The notes: generated from the sequence alone by a model not told the origin. 64,000 bases of DNA from Stappia sp. 28M-7 (GCF_014252955.1 NZ_JACMIA010000001.1:3122258-3186257); one strand, 5' to 3'; counted from the first letter of the stretch, positions 1-20,760 are shown. Numbers and translations: made by a program.

Positions 1-66
1 AGCGAAGGTCGCCTTCTCGGTGATCACCGGGGAAACGACCGTGTCGTAGTGCTTCAGGTTGGTCAT
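1..66 (-). CDS. rplW: 50S ribosomal protein L23 (N-terminal fragment)
   Basis: Only the first 22 codons lie in the window; the gene runs off the left edge. The translation begins [20 protein letters not shown], the typical L23 start with the conserved P-x-x-T-E-K segment. L23 binds 23S rRNA at the peptide exit tunnel and docks trigger factor and SRP. Its ATG overlaps the rplD stop codon (ATGA), so it is translationally coupled to rplD in the S10 operon. Confidence 0.93.
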   Translation of the reverse strand, partial: MTNLKHYDTVVSPVITEKATFA

Positions 67-683
67 TTGAACCGCTCCTCGAGAGCCGTCACCGCCGACT
101 TGGTCAGCACCAGCTTCTCACGACGCAGGATGTCATAGACATTCAGGCCTTCGACGGGCAGCAGGTCGATCGCCGGGATGTTGCGCGAGGCGAGGCGGAA
201 GTTCGCATCGATCTCGCTGCCGTCCACGACGAGCGCGTTGCTCAGGCCCAGGTTCGCCAGACGCGCGGCCAGAGCCTTGGTCTTGGCTTCCTCGGCGCTC
301 GCCACGTCGACGATGATCAGGCCGTCGGCCTTGAACTTCGCCGAAAGGGCGTGACGCAGGCCGAGGGCGCGAACCTTCTTCGGCAGATCGTGAGCGTGGC
401 TGCGCACGACCGGGCCGTGAGCCTTGCCACCACCGCGGAACTGCGGGGCCTTCTTGTTACCGTGACGCGCGCCGCCGGAACCCTTCTGGCGGACGAACTT
501 CTTCGTCGAGCCGGAAACTTCCGAGCGCTGCTGCGCCTTGTGGGTACCGGCCTGGCGCTTGGCAAGCTGCCAGCGCACGACGCGGTGGATCAGGTCGGTG
601 CGCGGATCGAGACCGAAGATCTCGTCCGACACCGTGATCGAACCGGCGGCGGCCCCGTCCAGGGTCTTCACCTCAAGTTCCAT
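63..683 (-). CDS. rplD: 50S ribosomal protein L4
   Basis: The product of about 206 residues is the length usual for L4, a primary 23S rRNA-binding protein whose extended loop lines the exit tunnel. The loop is visible as the Lys/Arg/Gly-rich stretch around residues 45-95 ([23 protein letters not shown], split here as [10 protein letters not shown] and [13 protein letters not shown]). I chose the ATG that overlaps the rplC stop as TGATG; a GTG one codon upstream is possible. In E. coli L4 autoregulates the S10 operon, but no S10 leader was checked here because rpsJ follows tuf closely. Confidence 0.97.
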   Translation of the reverse strand: MELEVKTLDGAAAGSITVSDEIFGLDPRTDLIHRVVRWQLAKRQAGTHKAQQRSEVSGSTKKFVRQKGSGGARHGNKKAPQFRGGGKAHGPVVRSHAHDLPKKVRALGLRHALSAKFKADGLIIVDVASAEEAKTKALAARLANLGLSNALVVDGSEIDANFRLASRNIPAIDLLPVEGLNVYDILRREKLVLTKSAVTALEERFK

Positions 684-1393
684 CACTCGCTCTCCTTCTC
701 GACCGCAGCCTCGGCAGCGGAAGCACGGAACGCACCCGGCATCGGCACGCCATCCGGCAGGGCCTTCTTGACGGCATCGCGAACCACGATCCAGCCACCC
801 TTCGACCCCGGGACAGCGCCCTGGATCATGATCAGGCCGCGCTCCGGATCGGTGCGGACGATCTTCAGGTTCTGCGTGGTCACCTGCTCGGCGCCCATGT
901 GTCCGGCCATCTTCTTACCCTTGAAGACCTTGCCCGGATCCTGGCACTGACCGATCGAGCCATGCGAACGGTGCGAAATCGACACACCGTGCGAGGCGCG
1001 CAGGCCACCGAAGTTGTGACGCTTCATGGCACCGGCGAAGCCCTTACCGATCGAGGTGCCCGTGACGTCCACGAACTGACCCTCGACGAAGTGGTCGGCC
1101 GTGATCTCCGCACCCACCTCGATCACGTTCTCCGAGGAGACGCGGAACTCGGCAAGCTTGCGCTTCGGCTCGACGCTGGCAACGGCGAAATGTCCGCGCA
1201 TGGCCTTCGACGTATTCTTCACCTTGGCCAGACCGGCGCCGACCTGCAGCGCGACATAGCCATTCTTCTCTTCCGTCCGGTGGGCAACAACCTGACAGTT
1301 TTCGAGCTTCAGCACCGTCACCGGCACATGCTCACCCGCATCGTTATAGATGCGAGTCATACCCACCTTCTGTGCGATCACTCCAGAACGCAT
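683..1393 (-). CDS. rplC: 50S ribosomal protein L3
   Basis: The 236-residue protein starts [20 protein letters not shown] and carries the conserved segments [14 protein letters not shown] and [16 protein letters not shown]3 is an early assembly protein that reaches the peptidyl transferase centre. A Shine-Dalgarno-like AGGGGA lies about 8 bases before the ATG. The gene has the extended C-terminal tail (Ala/Glu-rich) common in alphaproteobacteria. It sits between rpsJ and rplD in the usual S10 order and overlaps rplD by one base. Confidence 0.97.
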   Translation of the reverse strand: MRSGVIAQKVGMTRIYNDAGEHVPVTVLKLENCQVVAHRTEEKNGYVALQVGAGLAKVKNTSKAMRGHFAVASVEPKRKLAEFRVSSENVIEVGAEITADHFVEGQFVDVTGTSIGKGFAGAMKRHNFGGLRASHGVSISHRSHGSIGQCQDPGKVFKGKKMAGHMGAEQVTTQNLKIVRTDPERGLIMIQGAVPGSKGGWIVVRDAVKKALPDGVPMPGAFRASAAEAAVEKESE

Positions 1394-1416
1394 CGGCGTG
1401 TCCCCTTGTGAGCGCC

Positions 1417-1725
1417 TTACAGCTTGATCTCGACGTCGACACCGGCCGCAAGGTCGAGCTTCATGAGCGCGTCCACGGTCTGCGGCGTCGGATCAACGAT
1501 GTCGAGGAGGCGCTTGTGAGTGCGCATCTCGAACTGATCACGGCTTTTCTTGTCGATATGCGGACCACGAAGCACGGTGTACTTCTCGATCCGCGTGGGC
1601 AGCGGCACGGGGCCGCGCACTTGTGCACCGGTCCGTTTCGCCGTGTTGACGATCTCACGGGTCGACGCATCGAGAACCCGATGGTCGAACGCCTTGAGAC
1701 GGATCCGAATGTTCTGACCGTTCAT
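1417..1725 (-). CDS. rpsJ: 30S ribosomal protein S10 / NusE
   Basis: The 102-residue product ([19 protein letters not shown]...) matches S10 over its full length, including the conserved [25 protein letters not shown] region, here described in parts. S10 is a 30S head protein and, as NusE, bridges NusG to the ribosome in antitermination. It follows tuf by about 50 bases and precedes rplC by 23 bases, the standard str-to-S10 junction in alphaproteobacteria. Confidence 0.98.
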   Translation of the reverse strand: MNGQNIRIRLKAFDHRVLDASTREIVNTAKRTGAQVRGPVPLPTRIEKYTVLRGPHIDKKSRDQFEMRTHKRLLDIVDPTPQTVDALMKLDLAAGVDVEIKL

Positions 1726-1749
1726 CTCTCAATCCCCGAGCGGGACGGC

Positions 1750-2957
<1,208 letters not shown>

Positions 2958-3003
2958 ATTTCTCCGTACCTTCGTTATTCAGTTGATGTGGCGTTGACGG
3001 CAA

Positions 3004-5079
3004 TCAGGCGTACTTGGCCTGAACTTCCTGCGCGACAGCCTGCGGAACCTGCTCGTAGTGGTCGAACACCATCGAGTACTGGGCACGTCCCTGCGACATC
3101 GAGCGCAGGTTGTTGACGTAACCGAACATGTTGGCCAGCGGCACCATGGCGTTCACCGCGGTGACGACACCGCGATTCTCGGTGCCGGTGATCTGGCCAC
3201 GACGGGAGTTCAGATCGCCGATGACGTCGCCCATGTAGTCTTCAGGCGTAACCACCTCGACCTTCATGATCGGCTCGAGCAGCTTCGGAGCGGCCTTCTG
3301 AATGGCCTCACGGAAACCGGCACGGGCCGCGATCTCGAACGCCAGCACCGAGGAGTCGACGTCGTGGTAGGCACCGTCGATGAGGGTGGCCTTGATGTCG
3401 ACCATCGGGAAGCCAGCCAGCGGGCCCGAGGACATGACGCTCTCGATACCCTTGGTGACGCCCGGGATGTACTCCTTCGGGACCGAACCACCCACGATCG
3501 TGCTCTGGAACGCGTAACCGGCACCCGGGTCGTTCGGCTCGATCACCAGCTTGATGCGGGCGAACTGGCCCGTACCGCCGGTCTGCTTCTTGTGGGTGTA
3601 GTCGACTTCCGCCTGACGGGTGATCGTTTCGCGGTAGGCAACCTGCGGCGCACCGATGTTCGCCTCGACCTTGAACTCGCGCTTCATGCGGTCGACGATG
3701 ATGTCGAGATGAAGCTCGCCCATGCCGGCGATGATCGTCTGGCCGGACTCCTCGTCGGTCTTGACGCGGAAGGACGGATCCTCGGCAGCCAGACGGTTCA
3801 GGGCCAGGCCCATCTTCTCCTGGTCGCCCTTGGTCTTCGGCTCGACGGCGATCTCGATGACCGGATCCGGGAACTCCATGCGCTCCAGGATGACCGGCTT
3901 CAGCGGGTCGCAAAGCGTGTCGCCCGTCGTCGTGTCCTTCAGGCCGGCAATGGCAACGATGTCGCCAGCGTAAGCCACTTCGATGTCCTCACGCGAATTC
4001 GCGTGCATCTGCATCATGCGGCCGACGCGCTCCTTCTTCTCCTTCACGGTGTTCTGGAGAGACACGCCCTTGTTCAGGACGCCGGAGTAGATGCGGCAGA
4101 AGGTCAGCGAACCGACGAACGGGTCGTTGGCGATCTTGAAGGCCAGCATCGAAAGCGGCTCTTCGTCGCCCGACTTGCGGACGGTCTCGGTCTCGGTCTT
4201 GGGGTCGATACCCTTGATCGCCGGAACCTCGATCGGGCTCGGCAGGTAGTCGACGACGCCGTCGAGCAGGGGCTGCACACCCTTGTTCTTGAACGCCGAA
4301 CCGCAGAACACCGGAACGAACTCGCTGTTGATGGTGCCCTTGCGGATGAGCGCCTTCAGGCCCTCGACCGTCGGCTCCTCGCCCTCGAGATAGGCCTCCA
4401 TCGCGGCCTCGTCGGCCTCGACAGCGGTCTCGATCATCAGATCGCGGTATTCCTGAGCGCGGTCGACCAGGTCAGCCGGGATCTCGACCTCGTCCCAGGC
4501 AGCGCCGAGAGACTCGTCGCGCCAGATCAGGGCCTTCATCTTGATCAGATCGACAACGCCGGCGAAGTCGCTCTCGGCGCCGACCGGCAGCTGGGTAACC
4601 AGCGGCTTGGCACCAAGGCGCGTCTTGATCATCTCGACGCAGCGGTAGAAGTCCGCACCGAGCTTGTCCATCTTGTTGACGAAGATCATGCGCGGGACAT
4701 GATACTTGTCGGCCTGGCGCCAGACGGTCTCGGTCTGCGGCTCGACGCCGGCATTGGCGTCCAGCAGAGCAACCGCACCGTCGAGCACGCGCAGGGAGCG
4801 CTCCACCTCAATGGTGAAGTCGACGTGACCCGGCGTGTCGATGATGTTCAGGCGCTTGTTGTTCCAGAACGCAGTGGTGGCAGCGGACGTGATCGTGATG
4901 CCACGCTCCTGCTCCTGCTCCATCCAGTCCATCGTGGCAGCGCCATCATGGACTTCGCCGATCTTGTGGCTCTTGCCGGTGTAGAAGAGAATCCGCTCGG
5001 TCGTCGTGGTCTTGCCCGCATCGATGTGGGCCATGATGCCGAAATTGCGGTAGTCTTCGATCTTGTGAGTGCGCGACAT
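3004..5079 (-). CDS. fusA: Elongation factor G
   Basis: The 691-residue translocase starts [20 protein letters not shown], with the P-loop AHIDAGKTT, the G3 DTPGHVDF and the G4 NKMDK. All five domains are present up to the C-terminal [15 protein letters not shown] block. EF-G hydrolyses GTP to move tRNAs and mRNA through the ribosome and, with RRF, recycles ribosomes. A GGAGAGG ribosome-binding site precedes the ATG. It follows rpsG by 23 bases and precedes tuf by about 50, so the three form one transcription unit. Confidence 0.99.
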   Translation of the reverse strand: MSRTHKIEDYRNFGIMAHIDAGKTTTTERILFYTGKSHKIGEVHDGAATMDWMEQEQERGITITSAATTAFWNNKRLNIIDTPGHVDFTIEVERSLRVLDGAVALLDANAGVEPQTETVWRQADKYHVPRMIFVNKMDKLGADFYRCVEMIKTRLGAKPLVTQLPVGAESDFAGVVDLIKMKALIWRDESLGAAWDEVEIPADLVDRAQEYRDLMIETAVEADEAAMEAYLEGEEPTVEGLKALIRKGTINSEFVPVFCGSAFKNKGVQPLLDGVVDYLPSPIEVPAIKGIDPKTETETVRKSGDEEPLSMLAFKIANDPFVGSLTFCRIYSGVLNKGVSLQNTVKEKKERVGRMMQMHANSREDIEVAYAGDIVAIAGLKDTTTGDTLCDPLKPVILERMEFPDPVIEIAVEPKTKGDQEKMGLALNRLAAEDPSFRVKTDEESGQTIIAGMGELHLDIIVDRMKREFKVEANIGAPQVAYRETITRQAEVDYTHKKQTGGTGQFARIKLVIEPNDPGAGYAFQSTIVGGSVPKEYIPGVTKGIESVMSSGPLAGFPMVDIKATLIDGAYHDVDSSVLAFEIAARAGFREAIQKAAPKLLEPIMKVEVVTPEDYMGDVIGDLNSRRGQITGTENRGVVTAVNAMVPLANMFGYVNNLRSMSQGRAQYSMVFDHYEQVPQAVAQEVQAKYA

Positions 5080-5102
5080 GATGTCAGCCTCTCCGGTCCG
5101 GA

Positions 5103-5582
<480 letters not shown>

Positions 5583-5739
5583 TCAGACCTTGACTTTCCA
5601 AAGTGCCAACCCGGGGCTGGCCTTTTTGCGCTTTCAGGAACCGTTACCGGCCCCAACTCCGTTACGTTCCGCCTCAGGCGCAACGCGAATATCTCACCCG
5701 TCCGCTTGAACGAACGGAAAGGCGGGGCGGTCGCAACGC

Positions 5740-5818
5740 CAGAACCGAGGTTCTGACCCAGCAGATCCCGCAAAGCATGCGGAATCGCGCCTATTCCCGC
5801 GGATAACGGGAAAGGCGC
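5740..5818 (-). promoter_or_regulatory. Hairpins in the putative rpsG leader
   Basis: Two strong inverted repeats lie in the transcribed leader. One is CAGAACC/GGTTCTG (positions 5740-5755). The other pairs GCGCCTATTCCCG with CGGGAAAGGCGC (positions 5787-5818), with one bulge. Neither has a T-run. They could form a structured S7- or S12-type autoregulatory leader, but no known family can be assigned by eye. Confidence 0.45.
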
Positions 5819-5962
5819 CACCAATCGAGAGGACCACCCGGGAGCGGTCATACATACGATATTTTTTCGCCTCGTAATCCCAGCAGCGTTTAAGTCAGCC
5901 TGTGTCCAACGCTTGGCGCATCGAACGAAAAGCCGCTTACCGCCTGCTTTCGGGATGCGCGG

Positions 5963-5991
5963 AAACTACAGTTAGGCCGGCCCTGCGTCAA
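5963..5991 (-). promoter_or_regulatory. Promoter candidate for rpsG-fusA-tuf
   Basis: On the minus strand TTGACG is followed after exactly 17 bases by TAGTTT, a good match to the alphaproteobacterial housekeeping consensus. It lies about 390 bases upstream of rpsG. It is the best -35/-10 pair I found in the gap and would give a long structured leader. No experimental support is available. Confidence 0.5.
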
Positions 5992-5998
5992 GTGCGGC

Positions 5999-6014
5999 GG
6001 GGAATTAATTCCCC
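5999..6014. repeat. 16-bp perfect palindrome GGGGAATTAATTCCCC
   Basis: GGGGAATTAATTCCCC is fully self-complementary and lies just upstream of the rpsG promoter candidate (8 bases beyond its -35). The position would suit an upstream activator or UP-like element, but no known binding site is recognised. Confidence 0.6.
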
Positions 6015-6297
6015 TCACCGGCTCGGCAGCCTCCGCAACGCGCTTTTGGTCCCATGCGCGCCTTTTTGCGCAACATATGGAACGATGCAAGGCGTGTATC
6101 CGCAAGATTACGTCTTTACTGCGAGTAGAGCCTGGTGGCGGGCTGCTGGGAGCCCTGTCCGCGGCAAACCTTCCCGCCTCCAAGTCGCTCTCGCATTTAC
6201 TCTTTATCAACCTGGACCCGCGCCCGGCGGAGAGATTCCCTCTCAGGATTCGGGGGAAGCGGCAGCACTGGGGGGCAAAACGATTCCCTGCCGTCGG

Positions 6298-6597
6298 TCA
6301 GCCCCGATAGGCGATGACCGCGACTTCGCCGGCGATCGCATCCTCATATGCCTGCTCGAAGGTCGGATCGTCCGGCTCTTCCAGGATCACGCCGATCTGG
6401 TCGAGGGACGCTTCGGCGAACCCCTCCCCCTTCAGCGCCTCGAGCGCCAGCCGCACGGCGCTGTCCTCGTCCGCTGCCCGCAGGAGGATGTTCACCGGGA
6501 TCGCCGGCTCGGGCGTACCGATGTCCCCTTCCCGCGCATGACCGACGATGATGTAGACGGTCGGTGCATCCGCCTGGTCGCGATACTGTGGCGCCAT
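6298..6597 (-). CDS. Small conserved protein of unknown function downstream of rpoC
   Basis: The start was set at the ATG preceded by GGAGAGGCGAG, giving 99 residues (MAPQYRDQADAPTVYIIVGHA...). The protein is acidic, with an N-terminal beta strand TVYIIV and a pattern of alternating helices and strands (DEDSAVRLALEALKGEGF, AVIAYRG), suggesting a small alpha/beta fold. From memory, alphaproteobacteria often carry a small unknown gene between rpoC and rpsL, which supports it being real. It follows the rpoC terminator, so it needs read-through or its own promoter. No function is assigned. Confidence 0.75.
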   Translation of the reverse strand: MAPQYRDQADAPTVYIIVGHAREGDIGTPEPAIPVNILLRAADEDSAVRLALEALKGEGFAEASLDQIGVILEEPDDPTFEQAYEDAIAGEVAVIAYRG

Positions 6598-6664
6598 CTC
6601 GCCTCTCCGTGAAACATGTGTCGCCGGCCCCCGTGCCGGAGGCGGGCCTTGCAGCCAATCGCCA

Positions 6665-6694
6665 AAAGAAAAGGGCCGCACGATGGCGGCCCTT
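6665..6694 (-). terminator. Intrinsic terminator after rpoC
   Basis: On the minus strand AAGGGCCGC pairs with GCGGCCCTT over a 6-base loop, followed by the T-rich TTCTTTT. It lies about 30 bases beyond the rpoC stop and should end the rpoBC transcript. Confidence 0.75.
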
Positions 6695-6722
6695 CCCTTC
6701 AGTCGGTTCCCGAGGACGGAGC

Positions 6723-10922
<4,200 letters not shown>

Positions 10923-11026
10923 GGGCTCTCTCCTCGAATGCGCGGAAGGGAAGCAGGGTCCATACCCTGCCTCCCGCCCCGGCAATGCGGCATCGTGTGT
11001 GTGCGGTGGTCGGCATCAGGCGGGGA

Positions 11027-15169
<4,143 letters not shown>

Positions 15170-15326
15170 TGTCGCTCCTCGTTTCGATCTGGTACGGCTC
15201 TCCGAAAAGCCGGTTAAGGCTCAACCGCCAGCGTGACACCCACGCCTACGGCCCTTCGGACAGCCGCCCCTTCTTAGGGACTGATACCCCGGTCAGGATT
15301 TCCCGCCGGGGTTCGACAGACTTGAA

Positions 15327-15352
15327 CTCCCGGCGCGAAATCGCGCCGGGAG
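15327..15352 (-). terminator. Hairpin (attenuator-like) between rplL and rpoB
   Basis: CTCCCGGCGCGA pairs perfectly with TCGCGCCGGGAG around a 2-base centre, a 12-bp stem in the rplL-rpoB spacer. On the minus strand only a weak T-rich stretch (TTCAAGTCT) follows, so it probably works as a partial terminator. This mirrors the known rplL-rpoB attenuator of E. coli, which lowers rpoBC expression relative to the L7/L12 genes. Confidence 0.65.
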
Positions 15353-15371
15353 CGTCCAGGCAAAAGCCTGA

Positions 15372-15749
15372 TTACTTCAGCTCGACCTTGGCGCCGGCCT
15401 CTTCGAGCTTCTTCTTCAGCTCTTCGGCTTCGGCCTTGGCAACGGCTTCCTTGACGGTCTTCGGAGCGCCCTCGACCAGGTCCTTGGCCTCCTTCAGGCC
15501 CAGACCGGTGATCGCGCGCACTTCCTTGATGACGTTGATCTTCTTGTCGCCGGCATCGGCCAGGACAACGTCGAACTCGGTCTTCTCTTCCTCGGCCGGA
15601 GCGGCAGCAGCGCCACCGGCAGCAGCAGCGACGGCGACCGGAGCAGCGGCGGACACACCCCACTTCTCCTCGAGCATCTTCGAAAGCTCCGCAGCCTCCA
15701 TGACGGTGAGCGCGGACAGTTCCTCAACGATCTTTTCGAGATCAGCCAT
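15372..15749 (-). CDS. rplL: 50S ribosomal protein L7/L12
   Basis: The 125-residue acidic stalk protein has an N-terminal dimerisation region ([22 protein letters not shown]), an Ala-rich hinge (residues about 38-55) and the C-terminal factor-binding domain containing [21 protein letters not shown]7/L12 recruits translational GTPases such as EF-Tu and EF-G. It lies 60 bases downstream of rplJ in the standard rplJL pair. Confidence 0.98.
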   Translation of the reverse strand: MADLEKIVEELSALTVMEAAELSKMLEEKWGVSAAAPVAVAAAAGGAAAAPAEEEKTEFDVVLADAGDKKINVIKEVRAITGLGLKEAKDLVEGAPKTVKEAVAKAEAEELKKKLEEAGAKVELK

Positions 15750-15809
15750 TTTCGTAAGTCCCTATGGTTCGAACCGTAATCGGTCTCGACAGTGTGTTTG
15801 TGGTCCGCC

Positions 15810-16328
15810 TTATGCGGCTTCGTCCTTCTTGGCATACGCGCCGAAGACGCGGGCAAGCTGCCCGGCCGGAGCGTTGACAACCTGGGCGATACGGGAAGCG
15901 GGGGTCTGGATCATGCCCACCAGCTTCGCGCGCAGCTCGTCGAGCGACGGCATCTCGGCAAGCGCCTTGACTCCGTCCGCATTCAGGTTGGTCGTGCCGA
16001 GCGCGCCACCCAGAACAACCAGGTTGTTCGAGGTCTTGGCGAAAGCAACCGTGGCCTTGGCGGCGGCAACCGGATCGTCCGAATAGGCGATGACGGTCGG
16101 GCCGGTAAACAGACCAGCGATATGCTCGAGCTCGGTGCCTTGAAGGGCAAGCTTCACAAGACGGTTCTTGGCGACCTTGACCGAGCCTCCAGCGGCACGG
16201 ACCTGCGACCGGAAGGCCGTCATTTCCGCAACCGAAAGGCCGGCGTAGTGCGCAACGACGACAACGCCGGTGTTATTCAACACCTCGTTGAACGACGCGA
16301 CGAACTCTCGCTTCTCCGCTCTTTCCAC
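15810..16328 (-). CDS. rplJ: 50S ribosomal protein L10
   Basis: I chose the GTG start ([19 protein letters not shown]) because it has GGAG about 7 bases upstream and gives 172 residues, the usual L10 length. The frame extends further upstream but that part runs through the L10 leader RNA. L10 anchors L7/L12 dimers through its C-terminal helix. The protein shows the family segment [16 protein letters not shown]. Together with L7/L12 it represses its own translation by binding the leader. Confidence 0.96.
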   Translation of the reverse strand: MERAEKREFVASFNEVLNNTGVVVVAHYAGLSVAEMTAFRSQVRAAGGSVKVAKNRLVKLALQGTELEHIAGLFTGPTVIAYSDDPVAAAKATVAFAKTSNNLVVLGGALGTTNLNADGVKALAEMPSLDELRAKLVGMIQTPASRIAQVVNAPAGQLARVFGAYAKKDEAA

Positions 16329-16600
16329 TTGCCTACTCCATTTGGCGGCTTGCGCCGCCGGTTTGTCTCTGCCGCCCTCCGGCGGTGCCTTGCGGAACCA
16401 CCGGTGGACAACACCGAGGATCCTGCCCCCTCGCGAGCCATGACGGCGCGGCAAGGACAAACGGTTCGAACCGGTACGGCCTGAGCCGCGAATTCGGTTC
16501 GCACCCGTCTATGCAGGCCCGTTGGGCTTAAGCGATCCGACGGAAGCCGGATCCACACCTGCAGTCTCGGACAGGACACCTGCCGTTCCCGGCAGGTGAT
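16329..16600 (-). promoter_or_regulatory. L10(L12)4-binding ribosomal protein leader
   Basis: On the minus strand the spacer upstream of rplJ contains GAGACTGCAGGTG (complement of 16556-16568) and CCTGCATAGACGGG (complement of 16504-16517). These pair through CTGCAGG/CCTGCA and resemble the kink-turn-containing L10 leader found before rplJ in many bacteria. A further 9-bp hairpin, CACCTGCCG/CGGCAGGTG, lies at 16577-16598. L10 binding here represses rplJL. The exact leader ends are estimated. Confidence 0.75.
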
Positions 16601-16669
16601 CCGTCCGACGTTACCGCCGGACGGAATTCTTGTTTGGCGACGCGAGGACCGCGCCGCCGGCCTGACTGA

Positions 16670-17365
16670 TCAGGCCGTGACCGTCGACGGGTCGACCTTC
16701 AGGCCCGGACCCATGGTCGAGCTGACGGCAACGCGCTTCAGGTAGGTGCCCTTGGCGCCCGTCGGCTTGGCCTTGACCACGGCATCGACGATCGCCTTGA
16801 TGTTCTCGCTCAGCTTGTCGGCCTCGAACGAGGTCTTGCCGACGCCGGCGTGAATGATACCCGCCTTCTCGACGCGGAACTGCACGGCGCCGCCCTTGGC
16901 GTCACGCACCGCCGAAGCGACGTCCGGGGTCACGGTGCCGACCTTCGGGTTCGGCATCAGGCCGCGCGGGCCGAGAACCTTGCCGAGACGACCGACGAGC
17001 GGCATCATGTCCGGCGTGGCGATGCAGCGATCGAAGTCGATCTTGCCGCCCTGGACCTCGTTCACCAGCTCTTCGGCGCCGACGATGTCCGCGCCCGCAG
17101 CCTTGGCCTCATCGGCCTTGTCGCCGCGTGCGAAGACCGCAACGCGAACAGACTTGCCGGTGCCGTTCGGCAGCACGCAGACGCCGCGGACCATCTGGTC
17201 GGCGTGACGCGGGTCGACGCCGAGGTTGATGGCGATCTCGACGGACTCGTCGAACTTCGCGGTTGCCCGCTCCTTGACCAGCGCCAGAGCCTCGTCGAGG
17301 GCGTAGAGCTTGTTGCGGTCGATGCCCTCGCGGGCAGACTTGATGCGCTTTCCAACCTTCGCCAT
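16670..17365 (-). CDS. rplA: 50S ribosomal protein L1
   Basis: The 231-residue protein begins [21 protein letters not shown] and has the conserved segments [13 protein letters not shown] and [15 protein letters not shown]1 forms the mobile stalk at the E site and is the translational repressor of rplKA in E. coli. The start is 4 bases beyond the rplK stop, and a GGAG inside the end of rplK can serve as ribosome-binding site, so the pair is coupled. Confidence 0.98.
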   Translation of the reverse strand: MAKVGKRIKSAREGIDRNKLYALDEALALVKERATAKFDESVEIAINLGVDPRHADQMVRGVCVLPNGTGKSVRVAVFARGDKADEAKAAGADIVGAEELVNEVQGGKIDFDRCIATPDMMPLVGRLGKVLGPRGLMPNPKVGTVTPDVASAVRDAKGGAVQFRVEKAGIIHAGVGKTSFEADKLSENIKAIVDAVVKAKPTGAKGTYLKRVAVSSTMGPGLKVDPSTVTA

Positions 17366-17369
17366 CGTC

Positions 17370-17801
17370 TTACTCCGTGACCTCGAGACCCATGGACCGC
17401 GCCGAGCCTTCGACCATCAGCATGGCCGCCTCGATGTCGTTCGCGTTCAGGTCCTTCATCTTCGCTTCCGCGATCTCGCGGACCTGGTCACGGGTGACCT
17501 TGCCGACGAAGCCGCCCTTGCCCGGCGTCTTCGAACCCGACTTCAGGCCGGAGGCCTTCTTCAGGAAGAACGCGACCGGCGCCGTCTTCACGACGAACGT
17601 GAAGGAGCGGTCGGAGTAATAGGTGATCACGGTCGGGCACGGAGCGCCCTTCTCGATATCCTGGGTCTGCGCGTTGAACGCCTTGCAGAACTCCATGATG
17701 TTGAGGCCGCGCTGACCAAGCGCCGGACCGATCGGCGGCGACGGAGTCGCGGAGCCGGCCGGCACCTGCAGCTTGATGTAACCTTCGATTTTCTTCGCCA
17801 T
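17370..17801 (-). CDS. rplK: 50S ribosomal protein L11
   Basis: The start is set at [16 protein letters not shown] because TTGGAGA lies just before this ATG, giving 143 residues, the usual L11 length. The proline-rich hinge [16 protein letters not shown] and the C-terminal rRNA-binding domain are clear. L11 binds the GTPase-associated centre of 23S rRNA and is needed for RelA activation. It follows nusG after about 240 bases with a hairpin and heads the rplKA pair. Confidence 0.97.
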   Translation of the reverse strand: MAKKIEGYIKLQVPAGSATPSPPIGPALGQRGLNIMEFCKAFNAQTQDIEKGAPCPTVITYYSDRSFTFVVKTAPVAFFLKKASGLKSGSKTPGKGGFVGKVTRDQVREIAEAKMKDLNANDIEAAMLMVEGSARSMGLEVTE

Positions 17802-18041
17802 TCGTATCTCCAACTGGCGCTGCCGGATAACCGGCGTCTTCAGATCAGGTGGTGCAGCCGCAACGCGTCCGGCGAATGGAGCGCGTCAGACCTCCCACCA
17901 GGGAGCGGGGCAGAACCCCGTCTGCCCGCCTTGCGGCGGACACCGGCGACGGATCGCCGGCACTGCCGTCCCGCCGATGGTATCGGCGAACGCGGCAAAC
18001 GGCCCGGAATGCCGAAAGGCAATTCCCGGACCGTAAAGAAA

Positions 18042-18572
18042 TCAGAGCTTCTCGACCTGACCGTATTCCAGCTCGACCGGCGTCGCGCGGCCGAAGATCG
18101 ACACTGCGACCTTGAGCCGGGCCCGCTCGTCGTCCACTTCCTCGACAAGGCCGGAGAAAGAGGCGAACGGACCATCCGAGACGCGGACCTGCTCGCCGAT
18201 CTCGAAGCTGATCGACGGCTTCGGGCGCTCCACGCCCTCCTGCACCTGGTGCAGGATGCGCATCGCCTCGGAGTCCGAAATCGGAATCGGCTTCTGGTCA
18301 GCACCCAGGAACCCGGTGACCTTCGGCGTGTTCTTGATCAGGTGGAACGCCTCGTTGGTCATCTCCATCTTGACCAGAACGTAGCCCGGGAAGAACTTGC
18401 GCTCGGCGTCGACCTTGCGGCCACGCCGCACTTCCACGACCTTCTCCGTCGGAACGAGAATCTCTTCGAAGAGATCCTCAAGTCCCTGCTGCTGCGCTTT
18501 TTCCCGAATCGCGTCCGCCACCTTCTTCTCGAAATTCGAGTAGGCGTGGACGATATACCAACGCTTGGCCAT
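18042..18572 (-). CDS. nusG: Transcription termination/antitermination factor NusG
   Basis: The 176-residue protein has the N-terminal NGN domain (KRWYIVHAYSNFEKKVADAI) and a C-terminal KOW domain (near residues 120-176, GEQVRVSDGPFASFSGLVEEVD). NusG binds the RNA polymerase clamp, suppresses pausing and links to Rho or S10. A GAGGG lies 3 bases before the ATG. It follows secE by 33 bases, the classic secE-nusG pair. Confidence 0.98.
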   Translation of the reverse strand: MAKRWYIVHAYSNFEKKVADAIREKAQQQGLEDLFEEILVPTEKVVEVRRGRKVDAERKFFPGYVLVKMEMTNEAFHLIKNTPKVTGFLGADQKPIPISDSEAMRILHQVQEGVERPKPSISFEIGEQVRVSDGPFASFSGLVEEVDDERARLKVAVSIFGRATPVELEYGQVEKL

Positions 18573-18605
18573 AATCCCTCAAGCCGATTGTGTACCGGAC
18601 TCCGC

Positions 18606-18803
18606 TCAGTTGCCGAGACCCAGGAGCAAGCCGATACCCTGGCCCATCAGCCAGTCGGCGAGCAAAAAGAAGATGGCGGCGAGGAACACCATGATGAACA
18701 CCATGACGGTGGTCACACCGGTTTCCCTGCGCGTAGGCCACGTCACCTTCGACGTTTCCTTGCGAACTTCGTCGATGAACGTGAAAGGATTCGATTTCGC
18801 CAT
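18606..18803 (-). CDS. secE: Preprotein translocase subunit SecE
   Basis: The 65-residue protein has the conserved amphipathic segment EVRKETSKVTWPTRRET followed by one membrane helix (TVMVFIMVFLAAIFFLLADWLM). This is the short single-span SecE typical of alphaproteobacteria. SecE clamps SecY in the translocon. A promoter candidate lies about 66 bases upstream, after the tRNA-Trp gene, suggesting secE-nusG can be transcribed separately from tuf. Confidence 0.96.
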   Translation of the reverse strand: MAKSNPFTFIDEVRKETSKVTWPTRRETGVTTVMVFIMVFLAAIFFLLADWLMGQGIGLLLGLGN

Positions 18804-18869
18804 TCAACTGCCGGTCTTTTCACGACACACAGGCGCGCGGAATCATCCACGCGCCTTGGTCGAAAGCTC

Positions 18870-18898
18870 TAATTAAGGCCTAACGGCCCGTCGATCAA
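18870..18898 (-). promoter_or_regulatory. Promoter candidate for secE-nusG
   Basis: On the minus strand TTGATC is followed after 17 bases by TAATTA. It lies between tRNA-Trp and secE, about 66 bases before the secE start. The spacing and the AT-rich -10 make it a good housekeeping candidate. Confidence 0.5.
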
Positions 18899-18907
18899 GA
18901 GCAAAGG

Positions 18908-18983
18908 TGGCAGGGGCGGAGGGACTCGAACCCCCGGCCCTCGGTTTTGGAGACCGATGCTCTACCAACTGAGCTACACCCCT
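18908..18983 (-). tRNA. tRNA-Trp (anticodon CCA)
   Basis: The minus strand folds into a 76-nt cloverleaf with acceptor AGGGGTG/CGCCCCT, D-arm GCTC/GAGC, anticodon loop CTCCAAA and T-arm GGGGG TTCGAGT CCCTC. The 3' CCA is encoded. A tRNA-Trp between tuf and secE is the usual arrangement in proteobacteria. Confidence 0.97.
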
Positions 18984-18999
18984 AGACCTTTCGCGACCT

Positions 19000-19028
19000 G
19001 ACTTAGATAACTTTCCCCGCCGCTTCAA
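19000..19028 (-). promoter_or_regulatory. Promoter candidate for tRNA-Trp
   Basis: On the minus strand TTGAAG is followed after 17 bases by TAAGTC, ending 16 bases before the tRNA 5' end. It lies downstream of the tuf terminator, so the tRNA would need its own promoter. Confidence 0.42.
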
Positions 19029-19114
19029 GCGTGAAATGCACCTGGCGGCAAATTATTCACATCCTTGCAGTTTTTTCGACGAGGCCAAGGAGCGACCAAG
19101 CGGGAACGCAAACG

Positions 19115-19145
19115 AAAAAGGGCGCCGCCCGGAGGCGACGCCCTT
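19115..19145 (-). terminator. Intrinsic terminator after tuf copy 2
   Basis: On the minus strand AAGGGCGTCGCC and GGCGGCGCCCTT form a 12-bp stem with one mismatch over a 4-base loop, followed by TTTTT. This separates the tRNA-tuf unit from tRNA-Trp and secE. Confidence 0.8.
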
Positions 19146-19156
19146 GAACCATGGCT

Positions 19157-20364
<1,208 letters not shown>

Positions 20365-20496
20365 CGTCGCTCTCTGTTAACTTGCGGTTAAGTCCATCAT
20401 TTCGATCAAGACCCGACCGCCCCAGGGCGGTGGATGCTAAGCAGGGCATGCGCGTTTGTCGTAAAGCCGGTCAGGAGCAGCAGCGTCACTCGAAAG

Positions 20497-20570
20497 TGGA
20501 GCGGGTGAAGGGAATCGAACCCTCGTCATCAGCTTGGAAGGCTGCTGCTCTACCATTGAGCTACACCCGC
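20497..20570 (-). tRNA. tRNA-Gly (anticodon TCC)
   Basis: The minus strand gives a 74-nt cloverleaf: acceptor GCGGGTG/CACCCGC, D-arm GCTC/GAGC, anticodon loop CTTCCAA, T-loop TTCGATT and an encoded 3' CCA. It lies 19 bases after tRNA-Tyr and upstream of tuf. Confidence 0.97.
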
Positions 20571-20589
20571 CGCCTGCCGCAAGGGGGGA

Positions 20590-20674
20590 TGGTGGAGGAG
20601 GTTGGATTCGAACCAACGTAGGCCAAGCCAACGGATTTACAGTCCGTCCCCTTTAACCACTCGGGCACTCCTCC
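20590..20674 (-). tRNA. tRNA-Tyr (anticodon GTA)
   Basis: The minus strand gives an 85-nt tRNA with acceptor GGAGGAG/CTCCTCC, anticodon GTA within ACTGTAAAT, a long class II variable arm and an encoded 3' CCA. It is the first gene of the tRNA-Tyr, tRNA-Gly, tuf unit. Confidence 0.97.
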
Positions 20675-20760
20675 GTTTCACCGCCCTGTCGCCGAAGCGT
20701 CCTGGATGGCTTCACGAAAACGCCCCGCGAAACAATCGCGAGGCCGCTCCCGTGGCGCGT

